Source of the DNA: Flavobacteriaceae bacterium
Lineage (GTDB): Bacteria > Bacteroidota > Bacteroidia > Flavobacteriales > Weeksellaceae
Length of the DNA stretch: 64,000 nucleotides
Reading direction: 5' to 3'
Assembly: GCA_030538275.1 (NCBI GenBank)
Contig: JAUNUH010000002.1
Location: forward strand, 1 to 64,000
The position numbers were made by a program, and so were the translations under genes. Shown piece by piece: positions 35,572 to 44,589 of this stretch (its first letter is position 1; each line of letters opens with the position of its first letter). Below the pieces are notes generated by a model. That model ran no database searches. It was not told where the DNA came from and was given only the letters and a program-made list of their open reading frames with translations.

Positions 35572-36984
35572 TTATTTTTTCTCTACCGGATATATGCCTG
35601 TAAAACATCCAAAACAATGATTTTCAGAGCCTAATAATTCTTTCAAATTTTCAACCGATAAAAACTCCAAGCTATCTACGCCCAAATATTCACGCAATTC
35701 ATCTCCATGCATATTCGCAGAAATCAATTCTTTTTTTGTCGGCATATCAATGCCCAGATGGCAGGGAGAAACAATAGCAGGCGACGCACTACGAAAGTGA
35801 ATTTCCTTGGCTCCAGCTTCTCTCAGAATTTTTACCAATAATTTACTCGTCGTACCTCTTACAATACTATCATCCAGAATTACCAGGCGTTTGCCTTTTA
35901 TTTTTGGAATTATGGGATTCAATTTCAAATTGACAATACGTTCACGCATTTCTTGCGTAGGTACAATAAACGATCGGCTCATATACCTGTTTTTTACTAA
36001 AATGGGCTCAAACGGAATTCCACTCGCCTCAGAATATCCTATGGCCGATGGCACACCACTATCCGGAACGCCTATCACAGCATCGGCGTCTATAGGTGCC
36101 TGTTCATACAGTTTCCGACCACTTTGTACACGTAGATCATACACCTCTTTTCCCTGCAAATTACTATCAGGTCTAGCAAAATAAATATATTCAAAAGAAC
36201 ACAAACGCTGCTGCCTTTTTTCTGAATAAAAATAAGATTCAACACCTTCTGGCGAGCAAATCACGATTTCGCCAGGCTCTACTTCCCGCACAAAGGTGGC
36301 ACCAACCGCATCCAGTCCCACCGTTTCTGAACTGAAAACCCAAATGTCATCACCAATTTTTCCCATACTCAACGGGCGAATTCCATTGGGATCACGAAAA
36401 GCCGCCAATTTGTTTTTAACCAATAACAGCACAGAATAAGCCCCTTCTATCAACTTTTCTACCTGCTGCATTGCCTTTTCCACAGGCAAATCAGCATAAT
36501 ACTGAATCGCACGCAGCATCACCTCCGTATCAGAGGTAGCGATAAATGGTAAATCTTTGTCAACCAGCTCATTACGTAGCTCTTCTGTATTCACCAAATT
36601 CCCGTTATGAACAATAGAAAAATGTGGTTTCCCATATTTATTCACCGCATATAGGGGTTGAATATTCTTGGAACCACCACCACCAGCCGTAGAATAACGC
36701 GTATGACCAATCGCAGCATTTCCCATAAAATCTTCAAAATTCTCGATATTACGAAAATTATCCAAAACCAGCCCATTACTCTTGGTTGTACGTATCTCAC
36801 CATCTTTCAAAACAGAAAGACCACAAGCTTCTTGTCCACGATGTTGCAAGGCAAACATGCCAAATTGCATCAACGAAAAAGTATCAATATTTCGTGGAGA
36901 ATACACACCAAAAATTCCGCACTCCTCTCGCATAGGCTTGGGATTCACGAGCATTTCAAAATTCAGATTTTCTGTGGGAAACAT
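35572..36984 (-). CDS. purF: Amidophosphoribosyltransferase
   Basis: The 470-residue class II glutamine amidotransferase/PRTase has the nucleophile Cys in MREECGIFGVYSPRN near residue 22. The short N-terminal propeptide is removed in this family. ALQHRGQEACGLS, HTRYSTAGGG and SIVHNGNLVNTEELR form the Ntn domain. RLVILDDSIVRGTTSKLLVK is the PRPP loop, and Cys residues near the C-terminus (NHCFGCFTGIYPV) fit the Fe-S form. It commits PRPP to purine synthesis. MLVNPKPMREE or MREE are alternative starts because the propeptide length varies. Confidence 0.96.
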   Translation of the reverse strand: MFPTENLNFEMLVNPKPMREECGIFGVYSPRNIDTFSLMQFGMFALQHRGQEACGLSVLKDGEIRTTKSNGLVLDNFRNIENFEDFMGNAAIGHTRYSTAGGGGSKNIQPLYAVNKYGKPHFSIVHNGNLVNTEELRNELVDKDLPFIATSDTEVMLRAIQYYADLPVEKAMQQVEKLIEGAYSVLLLVKNKLAAFRDPNGIRPLSMGKIGDDIWVFSSETVGLDAVGATFVREVEPGEIVICSPEGVESYFYSEKRQQRLCSFEYIYFARPDSNLQGKEVYDLRVQSGRKLYEQAPIDADAVIGVPDSGVPSAIGYSEASGIPFEPILVKNRYMSRSFIVPTQEMRERIVNLKLNPIIPKIKGKRLVILDDSIVRGTTSKLLVKILREAGAKEIHFRSASPAIVSPCHLGIDMPTKKELISANMHGDELREYLGVDSLEFLSVENLKELLGSENHCFGCFTGIYPVEKK

Positions 36985-37050
36985 GTCGAATAATTAAGCC
37001 GCAATTTACGTATGTTTTTGGTTTTATTCCAAAGAGATTTCATGCTTTTT

Positions 37051-37197
37051 TTGGGCGGCATTTCCGGCTGTACACTATATCCCAACAATCAAATGCTTAG
37101 AAAATGCTGGTGTACAGGATTTCCATTCCATTCCAATCCTGTACACCACATTTTCTTAGCGCATTCGAATTGTCGTGATGCCGTTTCCATCCGGGCC
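37051..37197 (-). repeat. Folded intergenic element, copy C
   Basis: On the minus strand it begins gcccggatggaaacggcatc and ends gggatatagtgtacagccgg then aaat, matching the ends of copies A (38.9 kb) and B (56.9 kb). The centre is a different hairpin: 37109-37121 pairs perfectly over 13 bp with 37135-37147 (ggtgtacaggatt), extended by agaaaatg/cattttct. It lies between purF and ruvC, both on the minus strand. Conserved ends with a swapped central stem suggest a structured RNA or a mobile palindromic repeat. Confidence 0.65.
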
Positions 37198-37225
37198 GCG
37201 CTACGTCTGGCAATTTTGCAAAAAA

Positions 37226-37780
37226 TTAGGAGTTTTGCGTTCTGCCTGGATTTTGTTTTACAAATGCAGACCAACCCGAATAGGATTTTTCACCAATCGA
37301 TTTCCCAGAATTAAAATGATGACAAACCGCCGCAGCCAATCCATCTGTTGCATCCAAACTATCCGGCAAATTCTTGATATTCAATAGATTTTGAAGCATA
37401 CCAGCCACTTGTTCTTTACTGGCATTCCCATTTCCAGTAATTGCCATTTTGATTTTTTTGGGCGAATATTCTGTAATGGGAACCTCTCTATACAATCCCG
37501 CTGCCATGGCCACACCTTGTGCACGACCCAATTTGAGCATAGACTGCACGTTTTTACCATAAAAAGGCGCTTCAATGGCCAATTCATCTGGATGAAAAGC
37601 ATCTATTAGAGCCAATGTTTTTTCAAAAATACGCTTTAATCGCAATGAATGACTTTCGTATTTCTTCAAAATCAACTCATCTATCATGATGAGTTTCATC
37701 TTGTTGTTACAAACCTCAATCATCCCAAAACCCATCACGGTCGTTCCAGGGTCAATTCCTAAAATTATTTTTTCATTCAT
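37226..37780 (-). CDS. ruvC: Crossover junction endodeoxyribonuclease RuvC
   Basis: The 184-residue RNase H-fold nuclease begins [20 protein letters not shown] with the first catalytic Asp. [20 protein letters not shown] gives the catalytic Glu, and [13 protein letters not shown] the C-terminal acidic pair. It resolves Holliday junctions with RuvAB. It overlaps the end of panE by eight bases, so the two are translated from one message. RuvA and RuvB are not in the window. Confidence 0.96.
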   Translation of the reverse strand: MNEKIILGIDPGTTVMGFGMIEVCNNKMKLIMIDELILKKYESHSLRLKRIFEKTLALIDAFHPDELAIEAPFYGKNVQSMLKLGRAQGVAMAAGLYREVPITEYSPKKIKMAITGNGNASKEQVAGMLQNLLNIKNLPDSLDATDGLAAAVCHHFNSGKSIGEKSYSGWSAFVKQNPGRTQNS

Positions 37781-38708
37781 CTATATGATTTCCTGCATAA
37801 TATTCTGTAACCGATAAACACTTGTAAATCATTTCATTCAAAGGAACAGACATGTCCATTTCGTAGGCAAAACGTACAACCGCACCATTCAAATACTCCA
37901 GCTCAGAGGGTAATTTGGCGTCTATATCTCGTTGCATAGAAGATGTCGCGTTATAATCTGCCGCGTCAACCATGCGCATGGCATGAGTTACAACACTTTC
38001 ATCCCAGTTGATTTGTTTGGCAACGCCTACATGGTAAATTTCTGTAAAAAGTTCTTTCAACATTTTGCGTCCTGGCTTGTACGAACGGATTTCACCGTAT
38101 GTGCTGCGCGTGAGCGCCAATAAACCTCCGCTACAGATAAACATGAATTTTTTCCATTTCTGTAGGTGAATATCCTCTTCTGCATGTGCTTCAAAACCAG
38201 CTTCGTTAAAGGTTTTTACCAATTCTAAAATTCTTGGGGTTAAGGATTTATTATTTTCACCTATTTGAATGACAGGCTGATTATAGCCAAAATGATGAAT
38301 AACTCCAGGCGCTTCAATTTTACTGTAAATTTTACATAATCCCGGTATAATTGATTTATAATCAATATGTTGCTGTAGAATTTCTTCACTGGCCAAGCCG
38401 TTTTGCAACGGAATTACGACTGTGTTCTCGTGCATTACATGATGCAATAGTGGCGCAATTTCTTTTACTTGTTCAACTTTGGTGCAAACCAAAATCAAGT
38501 CTGCAGTGGGAAAATCTGTTAATTTGTCTGATGCTTGCGCAGGTGAAATGACAAAATCACCGTCCACGCTTTTCACTCTAAGTCCTTGATTTTTAATCGC
38601 GTTTAATTGTTCGTTGCGTGCAAAAAAATATACATCATGTTTATTTTGGGCTAATTTTCCACCGAAATAGCCTCCTACACCACCTGTTCCTATAATTACA
38701 ATTTTCAT
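37773..38708 (-). CDS. panE: 2-dehydropantoate 2-reductase
   Basis: The 311-residue enzyme begins [20 protein letters not shown] with the NADP-binding GxGxxG loop. [17 protein letters not shown] and [20 protein letters not shown] (catalytic Lys region) are present, and the C-terminal helical domain ends near [12 protein letters not shown]. It reduces ketopantoate to pantoate for coenzyme A synthesis. Related ketopantoate-reductase paralogues of other function exist, so the assignment is strong but not absolute. Upstream is TATCTTTA, a near-match to the -7 box, six bases before the ATG. Confidence 0.9.
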   Translation of the reverse strand: MKIVIIGTGGVGGYFGGKLAQNKHDVYFFARNEQLNAIKNQGLRVKSVDGDFVISPAQASDKLTDFPTADLILVCTKVEQVKEIAPLLHHVMHENTVVIPLQNGLASEEILQQHIDYKSIIPGLCKIYSKIEAPGVIHHFGYNQPVIQIGENNKSLTPRILELVKTFNEAGFEAHAEEDIHLQKWKKFMFICSGGLLALTRSTYGEIRSYKPGRKMLKELFTEIYHVGVAKQINWDESVVTHAMRMVDAADYNATSSMQRDIDAKLPSELEYLNGAVVRFAYEMDMSVPLNEMIYKCLSVTEYYAGNHIDE

Positions 38709-38913
38709 GTTTTAAAGATATGATTTGTTTGTGAATTTCCGTGTTCTTTGGAAATTTTCATTTCTTTTTTGAATATTAGTTGAGACAAATTAGCGCGTCA
38801 ATTTAGCTTTATTTTGTATTAATTGTAATCGAATTTATAGAAATTGAATCAATAATAATGTGTTTGTATGAAGTTTTTGATGTAATTTAGGAGTTTGGTC
38901 TAGACGGTTTTAG

Positions 38914-39040
38914 CCCGGATTGCAGCGGCATCCTGCGAACAAAAATGCTATACAAAAATGCTGCTTACAAGAGCGATAGCTCCTTGTACGCAGCATTTTT
39001 TTTGCATTATTGGAGCAGGATATAGCGTAAAGCCGGAAAT
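38914..39040 (+). repeat. Folded intergenic element, copy A
   Basis: The element runs from cccggattgcagcggc to gccggaaatagctcc. The outer pair is cccgg 38914-38918 with ccgg 39033-39036. A second stem is atcctgc 38930-38936 with gcaggat 39015-39021, a perfect 7 bp. A long central hairpin at 38954-39003 has apex agcgatagct. The bulges attgcagcgg and atagcgtaaa recur in copies B and C. It lies in the 349-bp gap between panE and the DUF2892-like gene; the rest of the gap shows nothing else. Confidence 0.7.
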
Positions 39041-39057
39041 AGCTCCCCATCTACTTC

Positions 39058-39624
39058 TTAGAAATATTTTCCTCTTTTGCGCATATGGGGGTTTTGCATA
39101 TTTCGGCCCATATTCATTTTTTTGAGTTGTTCTTCAAAGATTTTGATTTGGTCGGTAAGCATATTTTGCTTGTCTTCTGCTTTGGCGTCAGCCAATAATT
39201 TTTGGGCTTCTTGTTTGCGGCCTCGGGTCATAGCGCCTGCAGCTAAATTCATTTTGGCCATGGCGCGGTCGTGCGCAAAGGATAAACCATGATCTAGAGC
39301 TTTGCGCATGTGGGTTTCGGATTTGGTGAGATTGTTTTGGGCTTCTGTGAGTCCCAGCATGAAGTTGTAATATCCCAACTGTTTCTTAATCAATTGTTTA
39401 TCTGGATTTGTTATTTTGGATAACCACATTTTGGCAGCTTCCATGTCTTGATTGCGCATTTTCCAGAAGGCAAGTAATATAAATTCGTTTCGGAAATATA
39501 ATAAAATTGGGATAGAAGACAATAAAATACAGATGATTCCCCAGGCAATTTCGCGTTGGGTGATGAGAAAAACACCGCCAACGATAAGCAATAGAGCGAG
39601 TATAGGTTTTAATATTTTATTCAT
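39058..39624 (-). CDS. DUF2892-like two-helix membrane protein with TPR-like tail
   Basis: The 188-residue protein has two N-terminal membrane helices (about residues 8-22 and 27-47; ILALLLIVGGVFLI and GIICILLSSIPILLYF). A helical TPR-like region follows (about 55-165; KSETHMRKALDHGLSFAHDR), ending in a basic Met/Asn-rich tail. This layout is common among uncharacterised Bacteroidota proteins. Function is unknown. It has its own promoter box 17 nt upstream and is separate from the hydrolase/pdxJ operon. Confidence 0.75.
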   Translation of the reverse strand: MNKILKPILALLLIVGGVFLITQREIAWGIICILLSSIPILLYFRNEFILLAFWKMRNQDMEAAKMWLSKITNPDKQLIKKQLGYYNFMLGLTEAQNNLTKSETHMRKALDHGLSFAHDRAMAKMNLAAGAMTRGRKQEAQKLLADAKAEDKQNMLTDQIKIFEEQLKKMNMGRNMQNPHMRKRGKYF

Positions 39625-39641
39625 TCAATTTGAATTTTTTG

Positions 39642-39649
39642 CAAAGATA
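39642..39649 (-). promoter_or_regulatory. -7 box of the DUF2892-like gene
   Basis: On the minus strand this is TATCTTTG, 18 nt before ATG 39624. It implies a leader of about 13 nt. Confidence 0.5.
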
Positions 39650-39679
39650 TAGTTTTGAAATTGGATTGTTTTAAAGGAA

Positions 39680-40447
39680 TTAAAGAAGAAATTTGAGGGA
39701 TTTTTCCAGAAATTCTATAGGTTTTTCGGCATGTAACCAATGTCCTGCATCACTTATGTATTCAATTTTGGCATGTGGGAAATACTTCAAAATCAATTCT
39801 TTGTCTTCTGCCATAATGTAATCTGATTTTTCGCCCGCCAAAAACAGCACGGGCTTATCAAATGTTTTGTCGGGTAATTGATTGGTAACCAATCCTATAT
39901 AATTCTCACTTAAAACTTTGAGGTTGAATCGGAAAGCATAGGTTTCGTCTGGTTTTCTATAAACATTTTTGAGTAGAAATTGTCTAACTGTAGGATGTGG
40001 AATATAGGGAATCATAAACTCTTCTACATCGTTTCGAACATTCACCTGTGAGAAATCGACGTTTTCTAGTCCTTGTATAATGTCTTGATGATGAGGTGGA
40101 TAGTCTTTTGGCGCCATGTCTGCAACGATTAATTTGTCAACTTTTTCGGGCTGTTTTAATGCAAGTAGCATGACTACTTTTCCGCCGAGAGAATGACCAA
40201 TAAAATGAGCAGAAGATATTTGGTGATGATTCAAATAATTTTCCAAATCAGCTACCATGGCTTGTTGCGAGGTGTCATCATCATGAAAACTACGTCCGTG
40301 GTTTCTGAGGTCTATTAAATGCGTGGTAAAATTTTCTTGAAATTTTTTTCCTAGGGTGTTCCAATTGTCGAGTTGTCCGAACAGGCCATGAACAATGATG
40401 AGGTGCTGTTGTGAATCGCCAATAATTTTGCTATTTAGAATTTGCAT
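39680..40447 (-). CDS. Alpha/beta hydrolase (YbfF-like)
   Basis: The 255-residue hydrolase has HLIIVHGLFGQLDNWNTLGK with the oxyanion HGLFG motif and HLIDLRNHGRSFHDD. The nucleophile Ser is in HFIGHSLGGKVVML (about residue 94), and a terminal His lies in ISDAGHWLHAEKP. This matches the YbfF/acyl-CoA-esterase-like group. The substrate is unknown. No signal peptide is present. It lies six bases after pdxJ and is the last gene of the MscS-pdxJ-hydrolase operon. Confidence 0.88.
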   Translation of the reverse strand: MQILNSKIIGDSQQHLIIVHGLFGQLDNWNTLGKKFQENFTTHLIDLRNHGRSFHDDDTSQQAMVADLENYLNHHQISSAHFIGHSLGGKVVMLLALKQPEKVDKLIVADMAPKDYPPHHQDIIQGLENVDFSQVNVRNDVEEFMIPYIPHPTVRQFLLKNVYRKPDETYAFRFNLKVLSENYIGLVTNQLPDKTFDKPVLFLAGEKSDYIMAEDKELILKYFPHAKIEYISDAGHWLHAEKPIEFLEKSLKFLL

Positions 40448-40453
40448 TTTTAA

Positions 40454-41191
40454 TTATAAATTTTGATTAAAATGAGCCTTTTCAATTTTTCGTAAATACA
40501 TTTGAATGGTATTTTCCAGTCCCAGATAGATTGCTTCTGAAATAAGTGCGTGACCAATTGATACTTCGGCGATTGTGGGTATTTGTTGTATGAGGAATTC
40601 GATGTTTTGAAGGCTCAAATCGTGTCCGGCATTTACTTGTAAACCATGCTCGACGGCAATTTTTGCGGTTTCTTGGTAGGGTAGAACGGCCTTATGATTT
40701 CCAGCAGCGAATCCATTGGCAAATGCTTCTGTATAAAGTTCTATGCGGTCTGTACCTGTTTTGGCTGCATAGGCTATCAAATCAGGTTTGGGGTCGAGGA
40801 AAATTGAAGTTCGGATTCCATTTTTCTTAAATTCAGAAATAATTTCTGTTAAATAGTTCAAGTGTTTTTTGGTATCCCATCCGGCGTTTGAGGTTATAGC
40901 GTCTTCTGCATCAGGAACTAATGTAACCTGTTCTGGCTTGATTTCCAACACCAAATTCAAGAATGAATCTACAGGATTTCCTTCGATATTAAATTCTGTT
41001 GTAACCAGGGGTTTTAGGTCATAAGCATCTTGATATTTAATATGTCTTTGGTCGGGGCGTGGGTGTATGGTAATTCCTTGTGCACCATATTGTTGGCAGC
41101 GTATGGCGGCTTGTGTGACACTGGGTTCACTTCCTCCACGGGCGTTGCGTATGGTGGCTATTTTGTTGATGTTTACACTTAATTTTGTCAT
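40454..41191 (-). CDS. pdxJ: Pyridoxine 5'-phosphate synthase
   Basis: The 245-residue TIM-barrel enzyme has KLSVNINKIATIRNARGGSE, GAQGITIHPRPDQRHIKYQD, VTLVPDAEDAITSNAGWD and VNAGHDLSLQNI. The ending EVSIGHALISEAIYLGLENT is typical. It condenses 3-amino-1-deoxyacetone phosphate and DXP to form PNP, a vitamin B6 precursor. It is placed between the MscS-type channel gene (7-nt gap) and the hydrolase (6-nt gap). No link between these functions is obvious. Confidence 0.96.
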   Translation of the reverse strand: MTKLSVNINKIATIRNARGGSEPSVTQAAIRCQQYGAQGITIHPRPDQRHIKYQDAYDLKPLVTTEFNIEGNPVDSFLNLVLEIKPEQVTLVPDAEDAITSNAGWDTKKHLNYLTEIISEFKKNGIRTSIFLDPKPDLIAYAAKTGTDRIELYTEAFANGFAAGNHKAVLPYQETAKIAVEHGLQVNAGHDLSLQNIEFLIQQIPTIAEVSIGHALISEAIYLGLENTIQMYLRKIEKAHFNQNL

Positions 41192-41198
41192 AAATATA

Positions 41199-42467
41199 TT
41201 ATTTACCTATTGGAATGGATTGTACAACTTCTAGATCAAATTCCCTGCTGGCGGTTACCAGATGGTCAAAAATATCTGATTGAACGGCTTCATATTCGTT
41301 CCAAACCACAGTTTTGGTAAAACAATAAATTTCTAATGGCATGCCTTGTGGCGTGATTTCGAGTTGTCTTACCATAAGGTTGTCTCTTTTAGAAATATTT
41401 GGATTTTCTTGCAAATAACTCAAAGCGTATTTTCTGAAAACACCGATATTCGTCAGTCGGCGGCCATTTATCGGCAGATTAGAGTTAAATTCATGCTTTC
41501 GGTTATATTCTTCAAGTTCATTTTGCATTCGGATGATGTAATTTTTTATATAATCAATTTGTTTATATTTTTCAAGCATTTCATCAGTACAAAATTGAAA
41601 TGATTTGACATTGAATACGATAGAGCGTTTGATGCGTCTTGTATTGGTTTGTCGCATGGCTTCAAAATTCTTAACTTCTGTTGTAATCAAGTCATAGGTA
41701 GGAATGAATGAATTGGTTTTATCGAAATTTTCTATTTTGCAAGAAACCAGATTAATTTCTCGAACGACGCCTTCTAGATTATATTTAGAAACACTAATCC
41801 AATCACCCACTTTTACCATTCTTGTAGAAGCGATTTGAATTCCCGACACAAAACCTAGGATTGTATCCCTGAAAATCAATAATAAAATAGCCGTAGCTGC
41901 TCCAAGTCCAGCAAGAATAGCATTCAGTTTGACATTGAATAAAATTGAAATGATAATTAAAACCGCAAAGAAAATAGTAATAATTTTCATTAATTGGCTG
42001 AAGGTGCGCACTGCAACGGTTCGGTAATTGTTTTCATCGGTAGAAATAGACAAGATAGTACTCGCCAAGCGCAGTATAAATTGCAGCATGATGATGATAA
42101 AAACAATATCGAAAACTTTACCCATTGAATTGAGCGTTTGTGGCGAATGATATAAAACATAAGGTGCCAGTAAACGTGTGAATGCCAATGGAATCAATCG
42201 AAAAAGTGAATTGAAAACCTTGTTGTGGTAAAAATGTTTATCCCATTCAAATCTTGTTAAATTGATGATTCTTTTGGTGAAAAACAATAAGGTACGAGTG
42301 AGGATAAAATCCAATATTAAAAACACCACAACCAGAACGGCAATACCAGATAATATCATGCTCAGACCTTGATATTCAGGGTTTACAATTTCTGAAATAT
42401 AGGAATTATATTGTTCAACCCATTCATTTCTAAATGGTCTTAATTCTTGTTTGGTGTACCAACTCAT
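41199..42467 (-). CDS. Mechanosensitive channel, MscS family (YbdG-like)
   Basis: The 422-residue protein starts MSWYTKQELRPFRNEWVEQY and has about five membrane helices. The pore-lining helix (LNAILAGLGAATAILLLIFR) is followed by the beta domain entrance IASTRMVKVGDWISVSKYNL. The long C-terminal part (LTNIGVFRKYALSYLQENPN) resembles YbdG-type channels. It protects cells from hypo-osmotic stress. A TAACTTTG box ends seven bases before the ATG, so translation is probably leaderless. The TTG start at 42476 would lie in that box. Confidence 0.9.
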   Translation of the reverse strand: MSWYTKQELRPFRNEWVEQYNSYISEIVNPEYQGLSMILSGIAVLVVVFLILDFILTRTLLFFTKRIINLTRFEWDKHFYHNKVFNSLFRLIPLAFTRLLAPYVLYHSPQTLNSMGKVFDIVFIIIMLQFILRLASTILSISTDENNYRTVAVRTFSQLMKIITIFFAVLIIISILFNVKLNAILAGLGAATAILLLIFRDTILGFVSGIQIASTRMVKVGDWISVSKYNLEGVVREINLVSCKIENFDKTNSFIPTYDLITTEVKNFEAMRQTNTRRIKRSIVFNVKSFQFCTDEMLEKYKQIDYIKNYIIRMQNELEEYNRKHEFNSNLPINGRRLTNIGVFRKYALSYLQENPNISKRDNLMVRQLEITPQGMPLEIYCFTKTVVWNEYEAVQSDIFDHLVTASREFDLEVVQSIPIGK

Positions 42468-42473
42468 AGAAAG

Positions 42474-42481
42474 CAAAGTTA
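42474..42481 (-). promoter_or_regulatory. -7 box of the MscS operon
   Basis: On the minus strand this is TAACTTTG, ending seven bases before ATG 42467. It pairs with the divergent plus-strand box at 42521 in a 65-bp intergenic space. Confidence 0.5.
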
Positions 42482-42520
42482 AGATATTATCAACGGAATC
42501 GACGTATCGAACAAAAAATG

Positions 42521-42528
42521 TACCTTTG
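42521..42528 (+). promoter_or_regulatory. -7 box five bases before the DUF456 start
   Basis: TACCTTTG ends at 42528 and the ATG is at 42533. Transcription would begin at the A of the start codon or very near it. Confidence 0.5.
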
Positions 42529-42532
42529 AACC

Positions 42533-43045
42533 ATGGACGAAAGCCTTTTAACCATTATTTCACTTATTTGTCTGGTGACAGGCTTTTTTGGTTCGTTTTT
42601 GCCCGTTTTGCCCGGAACTGTACTGTCATGGGTGGGTTTGTTATTATTCAAATACACTTCCTATGCAGATTATGGTTGGCCTACTTTGATATTTTGCGGA
42701 TTGATTGTGATATTGGTTCAGGTGGTTAATTATATTTTACCTGCCTATGGTTCCAAAAAATTCGGAGGCTCACGTGCTGGAATTATAGGTGCAAGTTTGG
42801 GCTTGTTGGTGGGGATTATTTTTGCACCATTTGGTTTTATTTCCATTATCATTGCACCATTTTTAGGGGCATTTTTAGGTGAATATATTTTTCAAAAACG
42901 TGGGCAAAAAGAAGCTTTCAAAGCGGCATTTGGAACTTTTGTCGGATTTATTTTAAGCACAGGAATCAGTATGTTGGTGAGTTTGGCTTTTTTGGTATTT
43001 GTCATGTGGAAATTAAGCTCAAATGCCAATTGGAACTGGATATAA
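42533..43045 (+). CDS. DUF456 membrane protein
   Basis: The 170-residue protein has about five hydrophobic helices. DUF456 motifs are visible: GSFLPVLPGTVLSWVGLLLF near the N-terminus and the glycine-rich GGSRAGIIGASLGLLVGIIF with FLGAFLGEYIFQKRGQKEAF. The biochemical role of the family is not established. It is the first gene of a short operon with cysQ, 12 nt downstream. Confidence 0.88.
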   Translation: MDESLLTIISLICLVTGFFGSFLPVLPGTVLSWVGLLLFKYTSYADYGWPTLIFCGLIVILVQVVNYILPAYGSKKFGGSRAGIIGASLGLLVGIIFAPFGFISIIIAPFLGAFLGEYIFQKRGQKEAFKAAFGTFVGFILSTGISMLVSLAFLVFVMWKLSSNANWNWI

Positions 43046-43057
43046 ATCAATTTAACA

Positions 43058-43873
43058 ATGAATTATAAAAAATTATTGGAAGCGGCTACGCATGCCGCTG
43101 TTTTAGCAGGAAAGGAAATCATGTCTCAATATCATAACGGATTTGATGTAATTACCAAACCAGATAATTCTCCCGTAACGACTGCAGATCTGGCAGCTCA
43201 TGATATTATTCTTAAGGAGTTGGAGAGTACACAAATTGCCGTTTTGTCTGAAGAAGGTGAAAAATTTTCGCATGAATTTCGGCAGAATACGCCCTATTGG
43301 TGCGTGGATCCCATCGACGGAACCCGTGATTTTGTGAATAAAACCGATGAGTTTTGTATTTCTATAGGATTAGTTGTGGATAATACCTCAAAAGTTGGTG
43401 TATTATATGCTCCAGCTATGGATTTATACTACTTTGCAGCAGAAGGTATGGGAAGTTTTAAGTATGAAAAAGATAGAATTTCATTAGAAAAATTGATAGA
43501 TTCTGATGATTTTTTTCAATTATTACAAGAAAATTCTCAAAAATTACCTCAACATCCATTACCTGAATTTCCCACAGCACTGAACAGCAGATTTCATAGG
43601 GATGAAAAAACTGAAGATTATTTGAATCAATTGAAAACCCAAAACCCGAATTGGCAATTTATCGTAATGGGAAGTGCCATTAAACTCGGTATTATTGCAG
43701 AAGGTAAAGCAACGGAATATACACGCTTTATGGGCGTTAACTTCTGGGACATTGCCGGTGGTCATGCCATTGCCAAATATGCCGGACTGGCTGTGATGCA
43801 GATAGATAAAGAAAAAGAGATTAATTATTCTGACCAGAATATGCGTGTAGCAGGCTATTGTTTGCAGTGGTAG
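43058..43873 (+). CDS. cysQ: 3'(2'),5'-bisphosphate nucleotidase CysQ
   Basis: The 271-residue inositol-monophosphatase-fold enzyme has KPDNSPVTTADLAAHD, LSEEGEKFSHEF (metal site), CVDPIDGTRDFVNKTDEFC (the main signature) and MGVNFWDIAGGHAIAKYAG. It removes the 3' phosphate from PAP or PAPS, preventing PAP accumulation during sulfate activation. A sulfotransferase-like gene at 19.2 kb would generate PAP. The gene is probably co-transcribed with DUF456. Confidence 0.93.
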   Translation: MNYKKLLEAATHAAVLAGKEIMSQYHNGFDVITKPDNSPVTTADLAAHDIILKELESTQIAVLSEEGEKFSHEFRQNTPYWCVDPIDGTRDFVNKTDEFCISIGLVVDNTSKVGVLYAPAMDLYYFAAEGMGSFKYEKDRISLEKLIDSDDFFQLLQENSQKLPQHPLPEFPTALNSRFHRDEKTEDYLNQLKTQNPNWQFIVMGSAIKLGIIAEGKATEYTRFMGVNFWDIAGGHAIAKYAGLAVMQIDKEKEINYSDQNMRVAGYCLQW

Positions 43874-43971
43874 AAAGTTGATGTAGTTGAAAATAATTTG
43901 AATTTGGAATAAAAGTGATTTAAGTAATTTCAACTTCAGATTTTTCACTTTAAATTCTGTATTTTTACCAA

Positions 43972-44583
43972 ATGTTTCTTGAAAACTATATAAATCAAAA
44001 TCACCGGACGGGCTGGATTGAAGTTATTTGTGGGTCGATGTTTTCTGGCAAGACCGAAGAGTTGATTCGCCGTTTGAAACGTGCAGAATTTGCTGGTTTG
44101 AAGGTAGAAATATTCAAACCTGCCATAGACAAACGATATGATGAGGCAGATGTGGTATCTCACGATAAAAACAAACTGGCCGGAACGCCGGTAGAATCTA
44201 GTGCTGCGCTTCCACTTCTGGCTAGTGATTGTGATGTTGTGGGAATTGATGAGGCGCAATTTTTTGACCCCGGAATTCTGGAGGTGGTTAATTTATTGGC
44301 AAATAGTGGTAAGCGTGTTGTTATTGCTGGTCTGGATATGGATTTTATGGGCCGCCCATTTGGACCCATGCCAGGGTTGATGGCGATTGCAGAATATGTG
44401 ACCAAGGTGCATGCAATTTGTGTAAAAACAGGAAATTTGGCCAATTATTCCCATAGAAAAACCACAAGTGATAAATTGGTCGAATTGGGAGAAACAGAAG
44501 AGTATGAACCATTAAGCCGTGCAGTTTTCTGGGATATAATCGAAAATGAGAAGGAAAATTCCTCTACCAAATCCACCCATTAA
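43972..44583 (+). CDS. tdk: Thymidine kinase, type II, with degenerate zinc site
   Basis: The 203-residue enzyme has the P-loop [38 protein letters not shown] (Walker B) and [19 protein letters not shown] (lasso). The usual zinc ribbon has two Cys pairs; here they read CVKTGN and EPLSRAVFW, so only one of four cysteines remains. Such loss may be a lineage trait. The N-terminus has a short extension before the P-loop. It salvages thymidine to dTMP and sits six bases before murF-alr. Confidence 0.93.
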   Translation: MFLENYINQNHRTGWIEVICGSMFSGKTEELIRRLKRAEFAGLKVEIFKPAIDKRYDEADVVSHDKNKLAGTPVESSAALPLLASDCDVVGIDEAQFFDPGILEVVNLLANSGKRVVIAGLDMDFMGRPFGPMPGLMAIAEYVTKVHAICVKTGNLANYSHRKTTSDKLVELGETEEYEPLSRAVFWDIIENEKENSSTKSTH

Positions 44584-44589
44584 ATACAT

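Noticed and set aside
37109-37147. Copy C hairpin as a simple purF/ruvC terminator
   Set aside because: No T-run follows on the transcribed strand, and the conserved ends shared with two other loci point to a repeat family.
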